A stretch of 64,000 bases of DNA from Xanthostigma xanthostigma (Eukaryota; Arthropoda; Insecta; Raphidioptera; Raphidiidae), in contig OY754467.1 of assembly GCA_963575645.1 (NCBI GenBank), positions 3,038,001-3,102,000 on the forward strand. Reading direction: 5' to 3'. Positions within the stretch are counted from its first letter, which is position 1. Each line of letters opens with the position of its first letter. The notes below the pieces were generated by a model. The model saw only the letters and a list, made by a program, of their open reading frames with translations, made no database searches and was not told the DNA's origin. This document shows, piece after piece, positions 35,606-51,975 of this stretch. A program made the position numbers and the translations under genes.

Positions 35606-38081
35606 TTAATTAAGCATTGTATGTCTATCATAAATATTACGTCGTTGTTCTTTAACCTGTCTTTTCCACTTATCTTGTTGATGCCCAACCCTGTTCAAAA
35701 CATTGCCTCTTACTCCCATTGGATGAGCAGTTGACTCATCAGCTCTGTTGGTTGTTTCATCCTAATAAGGCAAAGTTATTTATAAACACATTATTCTCTT
35801 TAAATCCAAATTGTCTTTCAGAAATATTTGCCCGAAGGTACTGAAAACTCATTTGAATTTGACAGATGTTCCAGGAATGCAGCAATATTTTAATAAATAA
35901 AGAAACAAAATACTTAAGTCAATCTGTCATGAGACCACAAGAAGGCAAATTATATATTTTTTTCATAGATATATATATTTAATAGATTGCGGATACACTA
36001 GCGCCTCTTGTACCTTTTAGAAGTCATTTTGTACGTGGAAAACGCCGTAAAAAGCGCGAGATTCAAAAATATTAATTATTTTATAATATGATTTTATTGA
36101 GAAAAACAACAAAACTCACAGTAAACAGTGATATTTCGCTCCAAAATCTATTTTTATACTGAAACGTTTCAAAAATTACAAAATTGAGCATAAATATAAT
36201 GTAAAAGCTTAGAACATTTTACATTGTCAATTTGGCATCAAGGTTGACAAGCATTGATGCCAATCTGACAATGTAAAATGTTCTAAGCTTTTATATTATA
36301 TTTATGCTCAGTTTTGTAATTTTTGAAACGTTTCAATATAAAAATAGGTTTTGGAGCGAAATATCACTGTTTACTGCGAGTTTTATTGTTTTCCCATTAA
36401 CATCATATTATAGAATATTTAATCTTTTTGAATTCCGCGCGCTTTTTACGGCGTTTTCCACGTACAAAATGGCTTCTAATTGGAACCATTCCGCACAATG
36501 CTCAAGGATAGGCATCCGCTATTTATTAATATATATATCTATGATTTTTTTACATATAAAAAAACTATTAATAGTTTTCAGAAGCTTTCGGTAGTCAAAA
36601 ACACTGGTTATTATCGATAATATTGCCAATAGTTAGCCATCTGTATTACATACCTCTTCATTTGTATGTTCCTGATAGCTTCCCTTTGCTCGTTTGTTTA
36701 ACAGTGGATCCAAACATATGAGGAACGACATATAAATGACTAGTAAGGAAATTACCCATATGACAATAATTACAACAACCTGAAACAATAATAGATGGCA
36801 TTAACTGATTATTTTTAAACATCAGATTATATTAACTCGATCCGAATACAATGTCTGTGATATGGATTTTTAAGATTTAAGCATTTATCATTTTGCTATT
36901 TTGTTTTACATCAATGAACATTGTTGTTACTTTATTTATAATTATTATAAAAAATACATCAGATGTACTTTAAACAATGATAAAAACAAATATTACTTGA
37001 AACCATAGATATATATATTAATAGATAGCGGATGCCTATCCTTGAGCATTGTGCGGAATGGTTCCAATTAGAAGCCATATGGAAGCCATTTTGTACGTGG
37101 AAAACGCCGTAAAAAGCGCGCGGGATTCAAAAAGATTAAATATTCTATAATATGATGTTAATTGAAAAACAATAAAACTCGCAGTAAACAGTGATATTTC
37201 GCTCCAAAACCTATTTTTATATTGAAACGTTTCAAAAATTACAAAACTGAGCATAAATATAATATAAAAGCTTAGAACATTTTACATTGTCAGATTGGTA
37301 TCAATGCTTGTCAACCTTGATGCCAAATTGACAATGTAAAATGTTCTAAGCTTTTACATTATATTTATGCTCAATTTTGTAATTTTTGACACGTTTCAGT
37401 ATAAAAAAAATAGGTTTTGGAGCGAAATATCACTGTTTACTGTGAGTTTTGCCGTTTTTCTCAATAAAATCATATTATAAAATAATTAATATTTTTAAAT
37501 CTCGCGCGCTTATTACGGCGTTTTCCACGTACAAAATGGCTTCTAAAAGGTACAGGAGGCGCTAGTGTATCAGCAATATATTAAATATATATATCTATGC
37601 TTGAAACATGCAAAAATGTATTCTATGTACCCACCTTAATAATGGTTGTATTTCGATTTTCGAATTTGCATTCACATCTCGGGCAGAATTCTTGTTCTTT
37701 TCCTTTGATCTTATCACCAAGCCTTGGTACAACTGCTCCTTCGCAATTACTGTAAAAACAGTCAAATCGGTTAGTACTTAAATATTGAACTGCTAATAAT
37801 TAGTTGTTAAAATAAAAAAAAAATACCATTTGTTTGGCTGTACATTGGATATGATGTATAAATGTCCTGATGTCGTTTCGGTGTCGTTAATTACTGAGGA
37901 GGTGCTAGGACACACACATTTGCATCTGTTGTTTTCGTAAGACTGAGCCTGTGGACAAATAAAAAGAATTATAGATAACAATTGATAACATGTTTGATAA
38001 GAAAATGACGCGAACCTGAACTAATGATATTTGTAAAATAATAAAGAAGCTAGCCGCTATTGCAGTATAAATAGATTTCAT
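35606..38081 (-). CDS. TMEM9: TMEM9 family transmembrane protein (five exons)
   Basis: A small type I membrane protein of late endosomes and lysosomes in animals. Exons on the minus strand: 38081-38016, 37948-37827, 37749-37635, 36779-36654, 35761-35606; 585 bases, 194 residues (human TMEM9 is 183). Exon 1 encodes a signal peptide (MKSIYTAIAASFFIILQISL). The lumenal part is Cys-rich, with RCKCVCPS at about 30-37, then NCEG and CPRCECKF with the family spacing. Exon 4 encodes the single membrane segment (VVVIIVIWVISLLVIYMSFL, about 102-121) and LDPLLNK. The cytosolic tail ends DKWKRQVKEQRRNIYDRH, the conserved C-terminus. All phases join. Exon 4 is 126 bases and lies between two opposite copies of MITE family B. 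Confidence 0.95.
35964..36543 (+). mobile_element. Family B fold-back MITE, copy B3, in TMEM9 intron 4
   Basis: CATAGATATATATATTTAAT to ATATATATCTATG, 580 bases, with 8-base target duplication ATTTTTTT on both sides (35956-35963, 36544-36551). Plus orientation; it ends 111 bases beyond exon 4 (36654) on the 3' side of that exon. Confidence 0.9.
37004..37599 (-). mobile_element. Family B fold-back MITE, copy B4, in TMEM9 intron 3
   Basis: Minus orientation relative to B3, 596 bases, with a perfect 8-base duplication CTTGAAAC (36996-37003, 37600-37607). With B3 it brackets exon 4. Confidence 0.92.
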
Positions 38082-38656
38082 AGTTATTTCGTGAAATTAA
38101 TCTTTCTACATCACAAAAACGAAAGTTATTTCGCGTATTGATGAAAAACGTCAAAAAATGACAGTACAATGAACTAGTGTAAAGTGGGGAAAAAAATGTT
38201 TGAAAAAAATTAGTATTTGGTAGCACTGTTTACATATGTGCCTCCAAGGAGGAAAGACGATACATATATGTGCAATAACTCCAATGAACCCAATTTGTAG
38301 AAAAAATGGGACAATTTTGTTAACTTTATTGTTATTTAAATTACATAGTATTATAAAAATAAATTTAAAAGAGATATAAAAAGGCAAACCCAATGCCCAT
38401 TTAAAACGCTAATCTAATCAGAGATAACTTGTCGCTTATCTTATTAGGTACTCGAGTTTCTGTTATCGAATATTGCAGTGTGTAAATATTTACAATGGTG
38501 TTATTTTTTATCAAAATATCAGTTTAAATTTGCCTGGTACTATTTAATACGTTTGTAAAGTATTTATAGACTTATAGCGATATAAATACATATCTTTCCG
38601 ATTTTTTTAATGGTGTATACGTCATATCGGCAAACGATTTTTAAATAAGTTATAAA
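38082..38656. promoter_or_regulatory. Divergent TMEM9/Gmd promoter region
   Basis: About 575 bases separate the start codons of TMEM9 (minus) and Gmd (plus). Both genes must start transcription in or near here. No TATA box or named motif was identified with confidence. Confidence 0.5.
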
Positions 38657-43480
<4,824 letters not shown>

Positions 43481-43611
43481 TACACTTATTATAAATTGGC
43501 CGTTTTTTTTCAGTTCATGGTGCGCACATTCCCAAAAAAACTTAAGATTAATTTTGTACGTGAATGTATTATCTTTTAAGATTAAATGTATAAATTGTTT
43601 AAAATCTAGTT

Positions 43612-43617
43612 AATAAA
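43612..43617 (+). promoter_or_regulatory. Polyadenylation signal AATAAA of Gmd
   Basis: AATAAA 132 bases after the Gmd stop codon, followed by an A run. Confidence 0.55.
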
Positions 43618-43707
43618 AAAACTATAAATTATAACTGCATTTTTAATAATATTATCTAGAGATGGAGCCCATTTTAGACATGGGAAAAGTCATAACTATG
43701 TGATCAC

Positions 43708-44169
43708 TAGTGATGTGCCGGATATCCGTATCCGTGGATATCTGAGGGAGAAGAAAGATCCGTATCCATATCCGTTAGTTTTTGGATAATGAAAAACTGT
43801 TAAATTTCATTCAGATTATTTTTTACTTTTTAAATCGTATTTGGCATCTTTATATTGCAAACATTTATCGTAGTGAGTACCATACTAATAGTACATAACT
43901 CAAAGGTACTAAAAAACTATCTTTATAATGAGATATTGCACATCGATCTTTGGAAAGAGACAATCTGTTATGAGAGTTAACTCTTAAAGAGGTCAATAAC
44001 TTTTTCCCATAACAGATAGTCTCTTTCCAAAGGTCAATGTGCAATATTTACCGCCGCGTACTCTAAGAAAGTTAAGATCCATATCTGTATCCGTGGATCT
44101 TGAAACCAAATATCCGTATTCAGATCCGTATCCGCGGATATACATTTTTAACGATCCGGCACATCACTA
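43708..44169 (+). mobile_element. hAT-like MITE, copy H1
   Basis: TAGTGATGTGCCGGAT at the left and ATCCGGCACATCACTA at the right: 16-base inverted ends. Subterminal ATCCGTATCCG repeats and an internal palindrome (GAGACAATCTGTTATGAGAG and complement). The ATGTGCCG end resembles hAT MITEs, but I could not confirm an 8-base duplication. Confidence 0.75.
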
Positions 44170-45350
44170 ATACTTAGATAGTTCAATCTAAACATTTAAA
44201 TCGAAATTTAAAAAAATACAATTAGGAATAGATTTGAACGATTTTATTCATTTAAATTGATTAGTTTCCTTGAGAAACATTTTGACAATAACTGGTTTAA
44301 GATGCAGAGTAGATTGTTTGTTGTTTTTTAACGGAAACTCGTGTAGATTTGAATGTAGGTTTAATGAAAAAAGAAATAACATTATACATATTTTTATGTG
44401 TATACAACTGTTTGTACTTTTTCGTAGAAACGTAATAAATTTTCACCCTTAGTTTTAGGAATTAGTTCTTGATAGAACAGATTTACAGTGAAACTTTTAA
44501 TTACGGAATAATTATAGGCAGCAATTTTTTTAGGGATACGTAGCGGAGTCGATGGTAACCTTAAAATTTGTTTTTCGGAACGGGGGGGGATGCCCCTATT
44601 CTGCTGCCAATTTTAAAATAAAGGTCGCTGCACACGAGGCTAGAAAAGCTGCTAGATTTGCCTACTAGTTTTCTAGCGCTGGTTTTCTTGATTGCTGTTA
44701 AGTGCTCGCTTCACACGAGACTATTTTTCAAGCTAGTTTTGTGGATAGATCTGGTGCGCGCGCAGTGATAGTTCGAATATAAACACAGAGCAAAATGTGT
44801 CTGTTGTCTGACTCTGAGCAGAATGATGTCATGTTGGTTTGTGGGCGTTTGTTTAAGTCGCACACTGCTACCTGATTGGTTCTTGCTCATACCTAGCAGC
44901 GGACCTACTTGTTCAAAATTATCGAATTTTGATTGGCTGGGAACGACCCTATTGGCATTAACGCTTAATAAAGTGTCTAAAACACCCGGTATAAAAGAAC
45001 ACCCACGTTAAATAGAAATAATTACTGTACGTAGGTTTGTACATCAAAAATAAGCCGCCTGTAAAAACAAAATGACTGTCACTTCAATCCCTAGAACAAA
45101 ATGACGAATGTTGTAATAAATACTCGTAAATACTCCATTTCTTTCATATACAGCCACGCAGGGAAGGCTTTTGCTAAAAGCGATGCAATAGTTAGGGCTC
45201 TATATATTTTATGAAAACAAATCAATATTATTAACTCCTCGTTAGAAATTATTCTTAGTTTAAGTATGTATGTATAATGAGATCAATTAATTATTATATG
45301 ATAATCATTTTTTATAATCAGACTATTCAGTATCTGTCTTCTATTCAGAC
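44170..45350. other. AT-rich sequence, nothing recognised
   Basis: No supported gene. Short frames at 44270-44452 and 44823-45011 have no recognisable features. Some GC-rich patches (44640-44760) may be old repeat. Confidence 0.4.
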
Positions 45351-45356
45351 TCGCAA

Positions 45357-45545
45357 TTATGGCACACGTAATTTGCATCATCATTGATGCATTCAGCATG
45401 TGACCACATTTTACATTCGATACATTGTATCCATTGCTCATTTGGTCGACTATCGCTAAAAATTTCTAAGCAAACGAGACAAACTATCTTCGTCAGATTT
45501 ATTTTCTTTGTTTTTGGCTGCCTTCTTTGACTTTATTCCTTTTCT
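45357..45545 (-). pseudogene. Transposase C-terminal zinc-finger relic
   Basis: On the minus strand a frame ending at TAG 45359 (complement) shows CLVCLEIF, QWIQCIECKMWSHAECI and YVCHNCES: a C-x2-C, C-x2-C, H-x3-C, C-x2-C pattern as in the PHD-like finger at the end of many pogo/Tigger-type transposases. The Lys-rich upstream segment (KKAAKNKENKSDEDS) is in another frame, so a small indel has broken it. Confidence 0.5.
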
Positions 45546-46632
45546 CTTTCCTTTCGTGAATATCAACATAAAAAGATTAGGTAAGTAAATCAATGCGAGG
45601 ACAAAAGTAACGTGTTACTTGTGTACCCATAGGGCTATGTTACTTTTGTACCCCACCACATTTTTGTTAAAATATGAAAAATAACCTTGAAACGGAACGT
45701 GCTAGACAAAAACGAATTAAAACTGTGTATAATCAATCTAATCAAGTATTAATATGCAAATATACAGATTAATATAATCCTTTTAATACTAAGTAAACAC
45801 TAAATAAGTAAACGTCAAAAAACTTACTTTTGATGTGTGAAATCACGTATAGTCTTCTCACACAACTTAACAGCGCGTGGCATTCGCGATGATTGAATAC
45901 AAGTGAGTGGGGAACCACCGACTATCGCCTGAGGGCAGCGAAGTGGTTTTTTGACTATTGGATAAACCTACAGAACATTTGTTACTTTCGACCCGCTGTT
46001 ACTTTTGTACCCGGTCTCCTCTTCGTGTTGCCATCTAACGAAATTCTAGTAATGCTTGCCATCACGGCATCACAGCGGCATTTGCACGTTTTTACTCCCG
46101 TCCAAACGCGCCATTAGATGTTTCACATCAAAAGTGTAGAGGATATCGGGAAGTGGTAGATGGAAAACTGTAATGGTGCGAATGGCGTCTGTTATGACAT
46201 AATGTCGAGAAACGGACGTCAATATTATTAACTAAACTTTTTTAGCCAAGTAGAATAGATCAGTAACGTCAATATTGTAATTTAGCGGGACCGGGATTCG
46301 ATTTTCAGAACCGTCTCTGGATCTTTCGTGCAAAGTAGAAAAGCAATCCTTGACTGGTACAATAATAAAAGAGCGGTACATAAACAGTAGCGGTGCTTGT
46401 TTGTGTATAGTATGGTTCAGTTATACGCGTTGAGCTGAATCAAGATCGGTAACATCAACACCACTAAACGAGCTATAAAGCTTCTTAAAACGACACAGAT
46501 CGTAATTCATTCCTTTAAATCTTCTTTTCAACTGACTGCGCGATCTTCCACTATACCTATGTGTCGATGTCATTTCACACGTATGAACCGCTGTTCCTAC
46601 GGCGGTCGTTCAACAAATCTTCATGTTGTTAG

Positions 46633-47018
46633 TAGTGATGTGCCGGATCATTAAAAATGTATATCCGCGGATACGGATCTGAATACGGATATTTGGTTTC
46701 AAGTTCCGCGGATACGGATCTTAACTTTCTTAGAGTACGCGGCGGTAAATATTGAACATCGACCTTTGGAAAGCGACTATCTGTTATGGGAAAAAAGTTA
46801 TTGACCTCTTTAAGAGTTAACTCTCATAACAGATTGTCTCTTTCCAAAGATCGATGTGCAATATCTCATTATAAAGATAGTTGATTTAGTACCTTTGAGT
46901 TATGTACTATTGGTATGGTACTCACTACGATAAATGTTTGCAATATAAAGGTGCCAAATACGATTTTAAAAAATAAAAAATAATCTGAATGGCATTTAAC
47001 AGTTTTTCATTATTACCT
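46633..47018 (-). mobile_element. hAT-like MITE, copy H2 (truncated)
   Basis: Begins TAGTGATGTGCCGGATCATT, the inverted right end of H1, and follows H1 in reverse as far as about AACAGTTTTTCATTATTACC, where the other end is missing. Confidence 0.75.
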
Positions 47019-47646
47019 AATCACCTATATATATAAAATTTCATCTATGAATTGAAAATTAATAAGGTAAAAGATCCGCCAAATGCGCAGTAGCTAAAAC
47101 GAAACTGTTTGTATCGGTTTTGGAACACGTTTTAGCTACTTTCGCATGACGGTGACGGCTTTGTGTCCTAATTTAATTACCCCTCCTCTCGTTCCTTAGG
47201 AGCCGCGCCGCCGCTGGATTAAACCGCTAAAACTGTTGAAAGAGCCCTCGTAGATGAGAGTTAGAAAGCGTCACAGGGGCGGTCTATACATAAATACAAG
47301 CGATACGATGTTTTCTTTGGAGATTTTAATGTAGCTACTGAACACCAATACTCAAGCAGCACGTCTTTTCTGGAACACGCCATCGTTAGTGCAACTCAAA
47401 AAGAGTCGAACATAAAATAATACACATTCATATATACACAAACTATTTATTTATTTATTTATAACTTCACCTACAGAAAAACATATAAGATATAACAGTT
47501 CGTTTTATTACCGTGAATGTTAACTATTTTTTTTGTGTAATATACTAAACTTTTGATCGTTCACTCATCAATTCAAAACGCGTTACTGCAAATCTGAATT
47601 GGTAAAGATGGTTGCTCCTACCGTTACAGAAGAAATATATTGCAAC

Positions 47647-48234
47647 CATAGATATATATTAATAGATAGCGGATGCCTATCCTTGAGCATTGTGCGGAAT
47701 GGTTCCAATTAGAAGCCATATGGAAGCCATTTTGTACGTGGATAACGCCGTAAAAAGCGCGCGGGATTCAAAAAGATTAAACATTCTATAATATGATGTT
47801 AATGGAAAAATAATAAAACTCGCAGTAAACAGTGATATTTCGCTCCAAAACCGATTTTTATATTGAAACGTTTCAAAAATTACAAAACTGAGCATAAATA
47901 TAATATGAAAGCTTAGAACATTTTACATTGTCAGATTGGCATCAATGCTTGTCAACCTTGATGTCAAATTGACAATGTAAAATGTTCTAAGTTTTACATT
48001 ATATTTATGCTCAATTTTGTAATTTTTGAAACGTTTCAGTATAAAAATAGGTTTTGGAGCGAAATATCACTGCTTACTGTGAGTTTTGTCGTTTTTCTCA
48101 ATAAAATCATATTATAAAATAATTAATATTTTTGAATCATGCGCGCTTTTTACGGCGTTTTCCACGTACAAAATGGCTTCTAAAAGGTACAGGAGCCGCT
48201 AGTGTATCCGCAACCTATTAAATATATATCTATG
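47647..48234 (-). mobile_element. Family B fold-back MITE, copy B5
   Basis: CATAGATATATATTAATAGA to ATATATATCTATG, 588 bases, minus orientation, with a perfect 8-base duplication ATTGCAAC (47639-47646, 48235-48242). Intergenic. Confidence 0.92.
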
Positions 48235-48474
48235 ATTGCAACATATACTTAGTAAAGACGTAAAGTTTGCATGTTTGGATGTAGGAGGTAATCTGATTTC
48301 AAAAATGTTTTCACCAATATTTAGAATGGACCTTCAGGACGGACATAGGCTATATATTATCGCGTTAAAATAAAAGCGCTTGTCGTGGCGACAAGAAAAT
48401 CTACAAATTCGGGCGAAGCCGGACCGAGTCGCTGGTGGTATCTATATAAATCCCATAGATTTATTTTTCATTTT

Positions 48475-49053
48475 TGACGTGATAACGTCTTATAAATTGA
48501 TGAATCACCAATCTTATAAATTGATAAAACACCGGCTGCATGCACGAAAAAGTGTAACATTCCTAGCGTTCCTAACGTTCCGCCTGACCCTGTGCGTGCT
48601 TTTCTCGAAAACGGCCCTAACGATTTGGATGAAATTTACTGAAAAGGGATTTTGGGGGGCAAAAAATCGTTTTAGCTAGGTCTCATCTCTCGAAAAAATC
48701 GTTTTCTTACAAATTTTATCATTATAAAAATCAATTTTTTGACGTATGAAAATACTTAAATATTGTAAGTAGGTTTTGGAATTTTATATTATAAACAGTG
48801 AAACAATTGTTTTATAAATATTATGACAGCTAATCTTTGAGACTTAAAATAAATACGAAAGAAAAAAGTTAAAAAAAACAATTATATTATATGGTGAGTA
48901 ATTTAAATAAATAAAATTAACCTAAATTTGAAGCGAAAGATGCAATATCATAGATTCGAATTATTATAATTATTATATAAATTTAGGTTATGTATTACGG
49001 AATACGTTATCACGTAAAACTATCGTCCGTAAACCGACTTTACAGACAACCAA
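48475..49053 (-). mobile_element. Family A element, copy A6 (long form)
   Basis: Minus orientation, TGACGTGATAACGTCTTATA to ACAACCAA, 579 bases. The middle contains TTTCTCGAAAACGGCCCTAA and the CCTAAATTTGAAGCG segment, shared with A7, A9 and A10. T runs on both sides. Confidence 0.88.
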
Positions 49054-49804
49054 TTTTTTTAGGAATTTTCATAAGGAACAACTTTTTCAATGCATATGCT
49101 ATACTAAAAGTCAAGAGGAACGGAGATATTAAAGGAAATAGAGCAAAAAGCACTATTTTCGTCACTAATTGTCAATTATAAAATCAAGCACACCAACAAT
49201 TTGTAAGCAAACTTAGAGGGTTGAACTACACCCTAAAACGAATCGATTCCAACAATAATCTCGCCTGTGCCCGAATAATGCACTTTTTAATGAAGGAGAT
49301 TTATTTGGTTGAGGAACAATTTAAAATAAGCTTTACCAATGTATCGCTTGTGGCCAACGTTTCGAAAAATATATTTTCATCATCAGGGCCTATGAACATG
49401 TATAATAATCGTTACATTTAATATTATTTCGATTTCTAAATTACAATATACACATTATAGATCAGATTAAACTACTAACAATTAGCACTTTTTAATGTTT
49501 TTACCGTCTAGTCTCTAGTCTATTGACGAGCTTGCCAATGCAAGTGAAGATTCGCAGTAATAGTAAAATAATCAAACAAAACTTCTGTTTTCAAAATCTT
49601 TTATAGACCGCAATATGTTTAATAGTTGGTTAGAAGTCTGTGGGTGGTCTTTACCTTCAATTAATAAAAAATATATCATGTCCTTGCAGCCGATTCCTAC
49701 TTTTTTATAAAGACATTTCAATGACATTGAATTTATTATTTAACGCATAGTGGATACATAAATGGTTGCTTTTTATGCAAAAATTGTAGGTTATGTTTAT
49801 TACT

Positions 49805-50570
49805 GCGTAATGAGATATAATAATATATAAACCTGAAGAGTTTGTTTGTTTGTTTGAACGCGCTAATCTCAGGAACTACTGGTTCAAATTGAAAAAAAAA
49901 AATTGGTTGTCTGTAAAGTCGGTTTACGGACGATAGTTTTACGTGAAAACGTATTCCGTAATACATAACCTAAATTTATATAATAATTATAATAATTCGA
50001 ATCTATGATATTGCATCTTTTGCTTCAAATTTAGGTTAATTTTATTTATTAAAATTACTTACCACCTATAATATAATTGTTTTTTTTTAACTTTCTTTCT
50101 TTCGTATTTATTTTAAGTCTCAAAGATTAACTGTCATAATATTTTGAAAACAGTTATTTCATTGTTTATATAAAATTCCAAAACCTACTTACAATATTTA
50201 AGTATTTTCATACGTCAAAAAATTGATTTTTATAATGATAAAATTTGTATGAAAACGATTTTTTCGAGAGATGAGACCTAGCTAAAACGATTTTTTGCCC
50301 CCCAAAATCCCTTTTCAGTAAATTTCATCCAAATCGTTAGGGCCGTTTTCGAGAAAAGCACGCACAGGGTCAGGCGGAACGTTAGGAACGCTACACTTTT
50401 TCGTGCATGCAGCCGGTGTTTTATCAATTTATAAGATTGGTGATTCATCAATTTATAAGACGTTATCACGTCAAAATTTTTGTTGGATAGCCCATTTATC
50501 GAGGAAGGCTATAAGCTATATAAAATCAGGCTACGACCATCTATAGGAGCGGAGCATTAATGAAAAATGT
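49805..50570 (-). repeat. Dispersed repeat interrupted by family A copy A7
   Basis: The flanks of A7 (AAACCTGAAGAGTTTGTTTG to GTTCAAATTG on the left; GTTGGATAGCCCATTTATCG to GGAGCGGAGCATTAATG on the right) together match, in reverse, 57750-57950. The older repeat was therefore split by A7. I associate this repeat with lepidopteran genomes. Confidence 0.7.
49903..50473 (+). mobile_element. Family A element, copy A7 (long form)
   Basis: Plus orientation, 571 bases, TTGGTTGTCTGTAAAGTCGG to ACGTTATCACGTCA, near-identical to A6 in reverse. Flanked by A runs on the left and AAATTTTT on the right. Confidence 0.9.
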
Positions 50571-50654
50571 TGCAAAATGTATTTCAAAAATAAGCTTCTA
50601 TTCAGGTGAAATGCACTAATTAAATATACTCATATTAGCGTTGCCAAAATACAA

Positions 50655-50713
50655 CGCAGGCTAGCTCAATCGGTAGAGCACACGACTGTCAATACCAGGG
50701 TCGTGGGTTCGAT
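50655..50713 (+). pseudogene. tRNA-Lys-like pseudogene, 3' end replaced
   Basis: GCAGGCTAGCTCAATCGGTA has an A box and D-arm as in animal tRNA-Lys; the B box is GTGGGTTCGATC. The loop CTGTCAA would carry a GTC anticodon, but the anticodon stem does not pair. The sequence stops at GATC and runs straight into Helitron family C sequence, so the acceptor stem is missing. Confidence 0.6.
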
Positions 50714-51066
50714 CTGACTTTCATATTGTAATACAACAGACACAATACTGCATACTGCCATCTGACGGCTTTAATTTTGAAACAGCGAGCAACGCTGAAT
50801 AACGTCACAGCAATGCTGCATGATGCCATCTGACGGCTTAGCTCAACGCTTTTGCTACTTGCGCCTCTATATGACAATTTTAGTAAAATATTTCTTCGAT
50901 CTGTCATCTGAGCTTCATATTGTAATACAACAAAAAGAAGAACGTTATAAGCAGTGTGCAAAATTAGAAACGAATTGAATAGCTGCAATCATATTTAAAA
51001 AATAATTTTGTAAAGTGATAATTATTATACTTATTTAGTGCGAATAATTCGCACAGGTCACACTAG
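50714..51066 (+). mobile_element. Family C Helitron, copy C3 (5'-truncated)
   Basis: Matches the 3' 350 bases of C1 and C2, ending with the perfect hairpin GTGCGAATAATTCGCAC and GGTCACACTAG before a T. Its 5' part is missing; a tRNA-like sequence lies there instead. Confidence 0.88.
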
Positions 51067-51599
51067 TTAACAATTAATATATTTCATCAAAATCTGTCCA
51101 GTGGTTTCTGCGCCTCAGAAACTTGGGGTTTGATGCTTGACCGATTTTAAGGTATATACTCTGGAAAGACATACCTAATATAGATACTGGATTATGCCCA
51201 GACATCGCGGTTTAACAGTAATGTAGTTGATATTCCACACAATAAAACGAATTACCTATTTCCTATTATTTATAGTGTAGTAGATGGCTAAGAAATGTAT
51301 CAGAAGAATAATAAATCAACACATTTAGCTGTCAATACATAGCTGTCAAAAAAAAACCCTTTGCACTCCGGGAGTGCCGGCAGAAGTGAAAACTTGAATA
51401 TTAACGTCTTACGAATTTTCGATCAAAATGGTTTGTATCATAGATTGCATTTTTATGTACGATATTTCAACGCTAGATGTCTAACGTTGTATAAATTAGA
51501 GAGTTTTCTCGCTCACCCAGTTCTTACTTTACCTGACGCGAGTTTAAAATTTTCTACCCATTACAAAAAAAGTGTACAACGCCGCTAAAGAAGTTTTCA

Positions 51600-51975
51600 C
51601 TTCAAAAATAAAAATAAAACTGTTTATAAAAATTAAACTACTGAATACATTTCAATGAATTTAAATAGGGTTCTGGTCTGATAGTAAACAAAATGAAAAA
51701 AATATCAACCAATGCGATTCGACCAAAATTGCGATCTGCAGAGCTCTAACGTACGTACATACGTACAGACCAATCGACAACTGCTGTTCGTGATTTTCAA
51801 TTACTTTTTTAGTAGTAATTACGAACTCGAATCGATCTAAAAATGGTTCTGTTTTATAGAACAGAATCTCCTCTTTTTAAAAAGCTACAATTTGAATGGA
51901 TTCGTGTGAAATTAACTTAGATATAACTTCTTGTATGAACGAAAGTCAGCTCTGACGCACAAAGCGGTATGGGCA
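51600..51975 (-). repeat. Dispersed repeat family D, copy 2
   Basis: Reverse complement of 17395-17700 and its left neighbour (CTCTGACGCACAAAGC near 51950 matches GCTTTGTGCGTCAGAG near 17338). Same ACGTACGTACATACGTAC stretch. Confidence 0.6.
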
